The translations under genes and the position numbers were made by a program. Of a stretch of DNA of 32,927 nt, positions 20,301-28,877 are shown one piece after another. The stretch covers positions 1-32,927 of the forward strand of contig WIXG01000608.1 in NCBI GenBank assembly GCA_009869945.1. Direction: 5' to 3'. Under the pieces are notes generated by a model. It searched no databases, was not told where the DNA came from, and saw nothing but the letters and a program-made list of their open reading frames with translations. This DNA is from Mesaphorura yosii (lineage: Eukaryota; Arthropoda; Collembola; Poduromorpha; Tullbergiidae). Position 1 is the stretch's first letter. Each line of letters begins with the position of its first letter.

Positions 20301-21557
20301 GACATATCGTCATCGTCAGCTGTCATCGTGCCCGCGCCAAACTTAAGCACACATGGCACCACAGTTGAGGCGAAGGACTCAGAGGAGCAGCGGATCGAAG
20401 GCGAAGCCACCGCCAATGCGGCCGAAGCCGTGCCCACACCCGCCTGGCAGCAAGTCGCACGTCTTAAGCCGTTCGACGTAATGTTCGAGATTGAGAGGCA
20501 GAAGTTTACGTACGGTACGTGAGAACGTAGAAACGCGCGTGCTGTGTACATTTTGACTCGCTTGTGTTTACTCTTTCTCAGACAAAGGCAACCCGCTTGG
20601 CTCCGGTCGGTATGGAAGAGTTTACGCCGGCCTGCTAAGCTGCTCTGACCCGCCGATATGTGTGGCCGTCAAGGTGCCGCACCCGGGCAGCTCCGAAGAT
20701 GTACTGGAATCTTACCTAACCGAAATTAAAATCATGACCAAACTGAGGCACGAAAGCATTGTCAGCATGGTTGGGGCGTGCACGGGCCGAGCAGAGTTCG
20801 GGAAAGTGTACATTCTCATGGAATTCTGCGAGCATGGGTCGATAGACAAGTTTCTCAAACGCTACGCGTGCTACTACGCAGAGGCGGACGTTGACAAGAA
20901 CGAGACGAACGCCGAAGTAAAAGCTGGGCAGCATTCTAATTACGCTTCTAGTGAGTAGAAGAATATTGTTCTTATTCCTTATCCTTATATATACTATGTA
21001 CTTGTTTTGCAGTGATTCCAACGGCTTTAAGGTTCGGTTACGCCGACCTTCTTCGCTGGTCGATGGAAATTGCGTCCGGGATGGAGTTCCTGGCTGGGAT
21101 GGGCATGGTCCATCGCGATCTGGCCGCCAGGAACGCCCTCCTCTCGGCGGGCCTGCACGCCAAGGTTTCAGACTTTGGTCTGACACGGCAGTTGTACGGG
21201 AGCCTAGCGTACACGCAGAAAACTTTGGGCCTGGAGCTCCCCTACCGGTGGATGGCTCCCGAGTGTTTTCAGGGCACCTTCTCCACCTCCTCAGACGTCT
21301 GGGCGTACGCGGTCCTCGTGTGGGAAGTGTTTTCGTTCGGGGAGGTGCCCTACCCAAGCGTCGGCTTCACGGCGGAACAGGTCGCACTATTCCCGGCCTT
21401 CCTCGGGGCAGGTCTGAGAATCAAAGAACCGCGTCGCGCCAGCACTCGGGTGTTCAGCAAACTGAGTGAGTGCTGGGCCGTGACCCCCGAGGACAGACCC
21501 TCCTTCACGGAGCTCAAGGACTTCTTCTTGGAGGCAATCCACAAACCAGAAGAATGA
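17367..21557 (+). CDS. Receptor tyrosine kinase with Ig-containing ectodomain
   Basis: Nine exons with consistent phases: 17367-17955, 18017-18724, 18789-18994, 19059-19233, 19292-19489, 19553-20130, 20211-20514, 20582-20950, 21013-21557 (introns 58-80 bp, all GT-AG), giving 1223 aa. The order is signal peptide (about 1-33); a long cysteine-containing ectodomain with Asn-linked sites; a clear Ig-like domain (about 700-780: VCECSGQPPPSMKW...ARTYVCSV); TM (about 791-812); and a tyrosine kinase with glycine loop G926-V933, Lys950, a short kinase insert, HRDLAARN (HRD 1076-1078), DFG 1096-1098 and RWMAPE. All catalytic residues are present, so it should be active. The split kinase and Ig ectodomain suggest the PDGFR/VEGFR/FGFR side of the family, but the ectodomain is very divergent. 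An AATAAA lies at 21573-21578. It converges on the second kinase gene. Confidence 0.88.
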
Positions 21558-21636
21558 ATGAATATCAACTCAAATAAATTCCGTCGTGTTTATCCACGTA
21601 GTAAACGAAGGGCGGGGAGAATTGACAATTTTCTGT

Positions 21637-21900
21637 TCAAGGGCACTTGCCCTTGAGCGTAATTTCCGAGTTGTGGCTGTGGAAGTTGAAGGGGCGGTAG
21701 GAGAAGCGCTCGTGGTAAACGTTCATGATGTGGCACTCCTCGGGGTGCGTCGAGTGCGTGATGCCGTACGTGAACCAAACCACCAGGTTCTCGTCCACGA
21801 CGGACTCTGTCTCCAGCTGCGTCACGTTCAGCGGGAGGCCCTAGTTGTTGGACGCGTGGATGGTCCACCACAAAGTTGCGGAATAGTTTGGTTGAGTGTT
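21637..21900 (-). pseudogene. Copper amine oxidase C-terminal relic
   Basis: The minus-strand frame ending at the stop at 21637-21639 reads VDENLVVWFTYGITHSTHPE and RFSYRPFNFHSHNSE. This matches the C-terminal end of copper amine oxidases (EDLV.WVT.G..H.PH.ED ... F.LRPFNFF). Upstream in the same frame is a TAG (21841-21843), preceded by LWWTIHASNN. No other amine oxidase exon is found: the sequence further upstream is a foldback repeat and a transposase-like fragment. The remnant begins only about 80 bp past the stop of the + strand kinase gene, close to its 3' UTR. It is non-functional, probably a piece left by rearrangement or transposon insertion. Confidence 0.6.
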
Positions 21901-22059
21901 AGGCAAAATATATCCCCTCCGTAGATCAAAATATCCAAGACGCAGTTAGTGCTTCAGGTATTTCATCACGGTGCTGGTACTGGTTGCTGGGCGGAGTTGT
22001 TGTGGTCGTGTTCGGATGAACTGGTATCTCACCCGAGCATAAGACCGAGTACAGCAAAT

Positions 22060-22262
22060 CCGGGTGAGTTGCATTTTTCCGGCAAACATCAAATTCAGGC
22101 TCAGGCTCATTCAGGCTCGGGCTCAGGCTCGCAAACATTTGCTTGTTGGAGTCAGGCTCAGGCTCATTCAGGCTCGCATGCATTTGCTAACCTAACCTAA
22201 CCAAATTTGAGCCTGAATGAGCCTGAATTTGATGTTTGCCGGAAAAATGCAGCTCATCCGCA
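22060..22262. repeat. Foldback (inverted-repeat) element with internal TCAGGCTC repeats
   Basis: The left arm at about 22062-22112 and right arm at about 22207-22257 are near-perfect reverse complements sharing GCATTTTTCCGGCAAACATC followed by AAATTCAGGCTCA. The roughly 100 bp between them contain clustered TCAGGCTC units in two related blocks (about 22096-22143 and 22152-22187), each ending in CATTTGCT, then CTAACCTAACCTAACC (22187-22202). The DNA could form a long hairpin. The layout suits a small non-autonomous foldback or MITE-type element. Target-site duplications were not identified with confidence. Confidence 0.75.
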
Positions 22263-22306
22263 AATCCAAAGCATCCTAAGACCTATTTCCGATGTTTCTG
22301 TCTAAC

Positions 22307-23150
22307 TTAATCGTGTTCAGTTTTTCCATTTCTTGCAACCTTTTGGCCATTCGCTGGAGCTGATAATTGTGAGAATGCGGAAGACTTGATTTTTTGCATG
22401 TACGATTCGAATCCAAATGTGCTAGCATCGTCTAAACTCGCGAATATTAACGCATCATCGTTTAAGTGCATCATGCAATGGACGATATAAACCGCAAATT
22501 CAACTCCGTAAATACTTATACCATTTAGAGTCAAAAGTCGTTTGGCAACTTGACTCCATTCTTGGCAGGTTGCTTTCGGTGACAATAAAATGAAAATAGC
22601 TGTATGAAAATCTAAAAAATGATCGACATACTGCTTTGGTAAAATTTTATATGAACTGCCTTAGCCGATGTAAAGTAGCAATGTTCGAAATTCAGTTCCC
22701 TTAAAGTGGTCAATTTCTTGAATTGAACGAGGCTTTCTTTGAAAATCCCTTGGGAAATATTTTCGTATCTGTTGAAGCTTGTCACTTATCTGTAAGGTCT
22801 TTCGACTCGGTAGCCTAGGAAGCTTTCCTTTTACCCACTGACGAAAAAGTTTTCTAGTCACACCTAGACAAACCGAATATAAATAGTCCAATGAAACCTG
22901 CTGTACTAAATTTACGTCTAATTCAAGAAATGGGCTCAGTCCAATATGGTGACCTTCGTCAGTTTGTTTGCGAAAGTCTGTGGAGGATCTAACAGCACCT
23001 GACATGTTGGGGTACACTAAACGACCAAACCATTCTCCATCTTCGGTGCATCTCTCACAACCATGATAACTGTTATGATTTTTAATGGACTTAATAAAGC
23101 TACGAGCCGGGGCATCTGCAAGAATTCTCGAAATTCTAAATTCATATCGT
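22307..23150 (-). mobile_element. Decayed transposase-like coding fragment
   Basis: On the minus strand one frame runs from about 23149 to 22307 with a single internal TAA at 22661-22663. In order it shows LADAPARSFIK, a zinc-like HGCERCTEDGE, a DEGHH block, LDYLYSVCLGVTRKL, HFKGTEFRTLLLYIG and VHCMMHLNDDA. These are hallmarks of the transposase-domain proteins common in animal genomes (.CDAPAR, GY..CERC, DYMH.VCLGV.RKL, EFR..LLY.G, NVH.L.HL.DD). Both ends are missing, and sequence before 23150 continues in another frame. It is an inactive copy of a DNA transposon, lying beside the foldback repeat. Confidence 0.7.
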
Positions 23151-23423
23151 TACAGACCTCTTGTCATCGACAGCAGCGACAAGTGTAATTTTGATTGGGT
23201 AATTGTTTCTGTTACAATTGCGTAGGAAATTGGTGCCCGTCACCCAATTCATGTGAAACGCACCGAACTCTACTCGTGGCTCAGGATTTCAATCGCACAT
23301 TCACATAAAATAAAGTACGGCGAACATGGACACCGAACGCACATTTTATATATATAGGTTAACTTTTAATCTAGTGGAGTTCAAGAATAAAGGCACCGGA
23401 AATAAGCAAATGTAGTTGTAAAG

Positions 23424-26379
23424 TTAGTTCGGAGGGGACTGAACTTCTCTAAAACAGGAATCCAAAGCACTGAAAGCAATATACCGCCCTGCCTCCTCGA
23501 GGCTCGTCGGCGAGCTCTCTTCCCGTCGCACTATCGCGGATCCTGGGCCATCCCCCACCTGTGTCTGCACCTGTGCCTGTGCTTCCGAGGTGGGGGCCGG
23601 ACGCCTCTCCTGAATTGTGCAGCACATTCTCTAATTGAGTGCAATCAAAATGTCATTGCATGCTGTTTTCATGTGTTCTTATGCAGAGGTACTTACATCG
23701 TAAATAGTTTGCAGTTGCCGTGTGAGAGCATCGAAAGAAGGTCGATCCGCAGGATTCAGTTTCCAACAGGCACACATGATTCCGTAAAGTTCATCGTCCG
23801 CGTCCTGTGGCTGCGGAAGGATGTGGTTCTGTTGAAGGGCGGGAAGCAACTGCACTTCATCGGTAAATTCTCTCCAGGGTATCTCCGCGAAACTGAATAT
23901 TTCCCACACCGTGACTCCGAAACTCCAGGCGTCAGAGTTTATGTTGTATTCCCTGCCCTGTGTGTCTAGCACTTCGGGGGCCGTCCACTGATAGGCAAAA
24001 TCCATCTGTGGACACATTCTTCAATGGGGTTTGGCCCTGAATTGAAATTGAAGGCGACTTACGCGTATCGTTGTTGTGTAGAGTCTGGAAAGCCCGTAGA
24101 GCTGGTGCGAGAGTCCAAAATCACAAATCTTGGCGTTTAGGCCACCATCGAGCAGGACGTTCCTCGCAGCCAAATCAGAGTGAAGGACGCGCTTGGACGC
24201 CAAGAATCGCATGCCTTGTGCAACTTGCATAGCCCACTTGGCCAAATCCACAGTTGTAAACTGGGCGGAGGAGTGTATGAAGCCGTGTTGGCTTTCTTCA
24301 TCATCGACAAAGTGTGTGAATTGGTCCATATTGCGGCTGCAGCAACTGTTAAACTTGCTTCGGTTCGCCCTCAGCCATTCATCGAGGCTCCCGTTCGAAC
24401 AGTACTCCATAGCAACCTGCAATTTATCTATAGCAACAGCAACGAGTTCAGCGTACTTTCTTGTTAAAGTTTAGTTTAAATTTAAAGTGTTGAACGCTCA
24501 CAGTTTCGGATGTTGCTTGTCTGCGCCCCCCGCAACCTCACAATGTTCTCGTGTCCGCCCTGCTGCTGGATGTACTGCATCATCTTCAGTTCGTTTAAAA
24601 GGGCGATGAAGGAGGCGGGATCATCTGCTGCTGAGCCCATCATGTGACGCGTCTTGACAGCCATGAGCTCGTCGTTCAAGTACGCAAGGCGGACAATGCC
24701 GAAATGACCGTTGCCCAATTTCTTCATGAACTTACATTCCTGCAACTCCAATTCAAAATTCGGATCATACTTTACCCGGCGAATGTCGAGCAGTTCACCC
24801 TCGTCAGGCTCGCCCTTATCTTCACCGGCCCCGTTGAAGAATGCATTAATGGCATCGTCGCTAAGGACCTTTGAAAAAGCAAAATTAATTTCCCAGAAAT
24901 CAGAGTGTGAGTTTATGAGCTTGTTTACTGGTTTCGTCAGGCGGTAAATAATCAGCGTGATGGCGATGAGTACCACGGCTGCGGCCGATACCGACGAATA
25001 AATGACTGAAATTCAGAATAATTTGTGGTTTATTGCTCGTGGTCAAGGCAAAATGAGTCGAAGAAAAATTACCGATTTGCTGAAGGCTGTCAGACTCTGC
25101 TACAGATGGGCAGTGATCCTCGTCTTCTCCGTTCGGGCAGTCAACGACGCCATTGCAAGTCGCAGGGCCATCGGCTTTACTGAGGCAGACGCCCTCTACT
25201 CCGCATGCAAATTCGGTCTTCTGGTTGCAGCAGTTGCGCGTGTTGCACACTCGCTCGTCCTCATCTCCTCCGTCGGGACAATCAGCATGGCCATCGCACA
25301 GACTTCGGAGCGGGATGCACGATCCGTCGGAGCAGGCGAAGAAGCCCGTCCCGCAAACGACGCCCCGCCGAATCCATTGTACTGTTTGCGGATTAAAAAT
25401 GGAAACGTATTGTAAAGCCTGTTCATCGCAAAGGCGAGTATCCCGATTGGAGAAGTAGTTGTTGACGAATCCCACGAGGAGCGACTTGCTTCCCTGGCGA
25501 ATGTGCAGGCCACTGTCCCAATGGGTGCAACGCATCCCTGGATTCACGGAGGTTCCCTCGGGCAGGTTGGAACCGCACACACGCAGCAGGTCAGGGTAGG
25601 GGTTAATCGTCAGAAATCTCCACGTCCGCCTGCACTCTTGTTCGGACGCCAACAGGAAATTGAGAGTGATCACTTGGCCCTTCCTGTCACGACTCCACCC
25701 CGAGAGCAACCCCGAGGTCGCCTTTTGTACTTGATCGCGTATCGACTCCTCCCCCGCCTCAATGTCAGGGAGACAGGCGGGGCGCAGGCGTCGGCTGAAT
25801 GGGAGGGGTTGTTGGAGGTGGAGGAGGACCCAAAAATTCTCCTGCAGCGGCCAAGTGTCGTTCCGTCCGTCCCAAGTAATGTCGGGGTGTGGGGTCACGT
25901 GCCCCACCATCACCTCCTGCGACTGTCCACTACCAGTGAGACTGCTGTTGGGGAGAAGTACTGTGTAGCTACTGGAATGACACATCCGCCATGGATCACC
26001 GGGATAGACGACGTAACGAACGTCTAACGTCAAAGACCAACACTTTTAGAATTTAGGATTTGGAAACCAAAGCTTAGATCATGCAGTTTAGCAGGAAGAC
26101 GTACATGAAGTGACCACCGTGCGATCATTCACAACCACTGCCGGGAACTCGGCGACGTCCCCACTCGGGGACACACGACGAACTCCGACAGTCCACGGAG
26201 CAGATGTCCAATCCAGGGTGGAAATTTCACAATCTACATACGCACAAATCGAATACTTTATCTCTCTTTATTGTCTATTCCTAAACTCGGCATATCTTAC
26301 CATCCCAATCTGCAGCGGACACAGCTAAACTTGAAGTTGTCGTGGCAATGAAGAGCAAAACCCGGTAAACTAAGCCCAT
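23424..26379 (-). CDS. Receptor tyrosine kinase with pseudo-trypsin and two LDLa ectodomain modules
   Basis: Seven minus-strand exons with matching phases: 26379-26301, 26233-26105, 26023-25073, 25005-24502, 24427-24063, 24005-23697, 23630-23424 (introns 57-81 bp), giving 847 aa. The order is signal peptide 1-23; an S1 trypsin-like domain about 30-290 (PWTVGV, LRPACLP, SGWS, C-x3-DSG, ending QYVSIF...WIR); two LDLa modules, 293-329 and 334-374, with six cysteines each and DCPDG/DE or DCPNGED; TM 387-407; an acidic juxtamembrane; a kinase with loop G484-V491, Lys504, HSDLAARN (637-644), DFG 657-659 and APE 685-687; and a 68-residue tail. The protease is catalytically dead: the TAAHC His region is VVTS with no His, and the Asp region reads ENFWVLL. 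The kinase HRD Arg is Ser, but the catalytic Asp, Lys and DFG are kept. Confidence 0.82.
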
Positions 26380-26884
26380 TTTTCTACAACTAAACTGACC
26401 GCATGACGTTACGAGGTGAAGACGAGGTACCAGAATAACTTTACTACCTTTACCAGTGCCCAGTCATCAACTCTGGCATAAGGACAACGGAAGAATAATA
26501 TCTATCCATCCCTTCCACCGCCGCGGCTCACCAATAACCTCCATGTTTACAGTGGATTAGATGTCATAGTTCCCAACTCACACTACTTCGCATTTTTACC
26601 TGCGAGTCAAAAACAATTGCGCTAAATCGTGGGCACCACCAATGCGGACGAGGCGAGGGGCGATAAGCCACAGGTGCCTTATCAGTGATTCAACCTAAAA
26701 CTGCATAAATATGACCCGATAGGTTAATATTTCCTCCAATGAATGAATTAATGAAGGAAATGATAATCGTATTTACAAATACGAAATGTAAACTCATCAG
26801 TATTGTAAACATCACAAAAAATAAAATTCATGCAATTCATGCGATTGGATTCAACTTTGCATCACTTTTATGCGCACATCCAAT
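26380..26884. other. Intergenic region upstream of the kinase gene
   Basis: This is the presumed promoter of the minus-strand kinase gene. It holds AT-rich stretches (26700-26850) and no recognised gene. I found no convincing TATA box. Confidence 0.35.
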
Positions 26885-27147
26885 CTAATTCAGCGCGCCG
26901 TAGGGGAGGACGGTTGTCCCCATATTGATCAGCTCCTGAATGAAGAGGAGGCGCCGGTACACGTTGCTCATGCGCACGACGAAAATTTTGAGTGCATGAT
27001 ACAGCTGCACCTTCTCCAAGCCCATCAAATTTACCTTCGTCAGAACTCCCGGAAATTTTACCTGCCGTGTAGCACGCCCTTGGCCTTTTGTTCATTCCGC
27101 AGTTGTACAGGTATTGAGTTGACGTTAGTGACTTTGTCAACAATCTT
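26885..27147 (-). pseudogene. Unidentified C-terminal coding fragment with a frame break
   Basis: After a good acceptor (CTTCCTGCAG, ending at 27148) the minus strand reads KIVDKVTNVNSIPVQLRNEQ and KAKGVLHGR. A one-base shift near 27070 leads to FPGVLTKVNLMGLEKVQLYH, then a helical block with YRRLLFIQELINMG, ending at a stop at 26885-26887. The composition is strongly protein-like, with regular helices. The upstream exons were not found: only 20 nt separate the acceptor from a GTAAGT. It lies just downstream of the P450 on the same strand. I do not recognise the family. It is either a relic or a gene with a frame error in the assembly. Confidence 0.35.
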
Positions 27148-27272
27148 CTGCAGGAAGGGTCACTTACGATCCGGTGACCTACATTTCGTATTTCGAGCTT
27201 GCGTGTTCCAGGATCTTATCAATAACTTGCTTTTATTGAAACAATGAACGGGAGTAATATATCAGATTAGAC

Positions 27273-28877
27273 TCAGTTCTCGTCCAAATCCGTCCTGAGC
27301 ACGACGTTCAAGTAAAACGGTTCGTAGCGCACGAGAGCCGGGAACCCGGGCCTGAGCTTCGCGATCGTGTCCGCGCGGTCTCGGAAGCGAAACTCCTTCA
27401 GAAAGCGGCACATGATGAGTTTAGGCACAAACACTCCCAGGCGTTGCCCCACGCAGTTGCGGTGTCCAAACCCGAAGGACGTGAAGGCGAAGGGGTGAAT
27501 GCTGTCGCGGTGTTGGGGGAGCCACCGCTCGGGGAAGAAGCGGTCGGGCTCCGTGTAGAAATCCGGGTTCCTGTTGGCGGCCCACGTGAGCAGAACGACG
27601 TTCATGCCTTTTTTTATGTGAACGCGGCGACCCGCCCCCGCCTGGTCGGACGTCCAGTCGCGCCCGCACATTCGCTCCGGGCGGGAGAAAGCTGGGTGGA
27701 GCCGCAGGACTTCTTGAATGCAAGCGCTCAAGAACGGGAGTTCAGCCGCCAGCGTCGGGGCGTCCAACGCAGTGTCTGGAGTCTCCTCCAGCTTGGCGTA
27801 GAGCTTGTCCACCTCCGCCGCGGCCCGCTCTTGTACGTGTGGGTTTTTTGCAAAATGGTACGCGCACATTGCGAAGACGAGCGCCATTGTCTCGTACCCC
27901 GGAATGAAGATGGACCACCCGCGCGTCATGACCGTCTCCCGCGTGACCTTCAGGCGCCTGTACTCGGGGCTCTCGAGACTCTGGGTCATGGCCACGAGAA
28001 CATCGACGAGGTCACCAGCCGCGTTGGTTACCGGAACTTGATTCTTGCTCCTTGTCGCGATCAGGTGCTCGAGTATCCGCGTAAGTCGCCCCAGGCCTCT
28101 GACGGCGTTTCGAAAGATCGACGGAGCCCAAAACCGCCGAAGGAACGGGAAAGTCTGGAGCAGCGTCGTGTTCGTGAAGTCTGGCTTGAAATCCTCAAAC
28201 GCCAGGCGCTTGAGAAGCCGAATCATTTCATTGTCCGGATTTTTTCGGTCTTCGACTGAGATTCCGAGGAAGCACTGCGCAGTCATCTCGACGAGGATGG
28301 GAATTACGAATTCACGCGGGTTTATCCGCATGGCACGAGCCTTTGTTGCCGCCGTCGACTGCCGCAGGTCGGCCACGTACTCGTCCGCGAGGCGGCCGAG
28401 CACCCGGGAAAACGCGCGGATTCGGGCTGCCGTGAAAAGCGGCGTGATCGCGCCCCGCATGCGCTTCCATTTCTCGCCCGGCATGAAGTCGAGCTGCTCA
28501 TCCAGCGTGGAGACGCCCGTTTCCACCCGCCGGCGATCGTAGAAATAGTCAGAAGAGTCCCGGACGAAGATTTGGCGGACCAGTTCGGGGTCGGTGACGT
28601 ACACGTGCGGGGAACGGCCTTCATAGGCCCCGAAAACGGGGCCGTACACGCGTGCCCACTCGACATCTTGCTCCTGGATCGGTTTCTTGTACGAGTACGG
28701 GTCGGATCCGAAAATGAAGTATGGGGGCACGATGGCAAAGCCGGCGCTCTCAAGGCTTCCGTAGTGCCATCGGGAGTAGATGATCAGGAGGGCGAGGGAG
28801 ATGGCAATGGCGGCGAGGAAGAAGGCGACGGCTCCAGCTGCAGGAGGAAAGCCCAAAGATGGATGCCAACTCAGCAT
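27273..28877 (-). CDS. Cytochrome P450 monooxygenase, CYP3-clan-like, intronless
   Basis: One exon of 534 aa starts at ATG 28877. An N-terminal membrane anchor (about 15-36) is followed by the P450 core. The I-helix is PGYETM (E329, T330); ExxR is EVLR at 389-392; the PERF region is PDRFFPERW; the heme-binding loop is FGFGHRNCVG with Cys475 as the axial ligand. Such enzymes sit on the ER, take electrons from P450 reductase and oxidise xenobiotics or endogenous lipids. Overall length and motifs fit the CYP3 clan (CYP6/CYP9/CYP3-like). Two things are unusual: a Pro where the I-helix normally has Ala or Gly before G-x-E-T, and no introns at all. A reverse AATAAA lies at 27232-27237, about 35 bp after the stop. 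Substrate unknown. Confidence 0.92.
   Translation of the reverse strand: MLSWHPSLGFPPAAGAVAFFLAAIAISLALLIIYSRWHYGSLESAGFAIVPPYFIFGSDPYSYKKPIQEQDVEWARVYGPVFGAYEGRSPHVYVTDPELVRQIFVRDSSDYFYDRRRVETGVSTLDEQLDFMPGEKWKRMRGAITPLFTAARIRAFSRVLGRLADEYVADLRQSTAATKARAMRINPREFVIPILVEMTAQCFLGISVEDRKNPDNEMIRLLKRLAFEDFKPDFTNTTLLQTFPFLRRFWAPSIFRNAVRGLGRLTRILEHLIATRSKNQVPVTNAAGDLVDVLVAMTQSLESPEYRRLKVTRETVMTRGWSIFIPGYETMALVFAMCAYHFAKNPHVQERAAAEVDKLYAKLEETPDTALDAPTLAAELPFLSACIQEVLRLHPAFSRPERMCGRDWTSDQAGAGRRVHIKKGMNVVLLTWAANRNPDFYTEPDRFFPERWLPQHRDSIHPFAFTSFGFGHRNCVGQRLGVFVPKLIMCRFLKEFRFRDRADTIAKLRPGFPALVRYEPFYLNVVLRTDLDEN

Noticed and set aside
26024..26042. Alternative acceptor at 26043 for exon 3 of the second kinase
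   Set aside because: It needs a weak GTCACT donor to keep phase. The GTACGT donor at 26104 and TTAG acceptor at 26024 fit in phase and leave no stop.
27444..28259. Long plus-strand open frame (271 codons) opposite the P450
   Set aside because: It is the antisense shadow of the GC-rich P450 coding sequence, which has every catalytic motif on the other strand.
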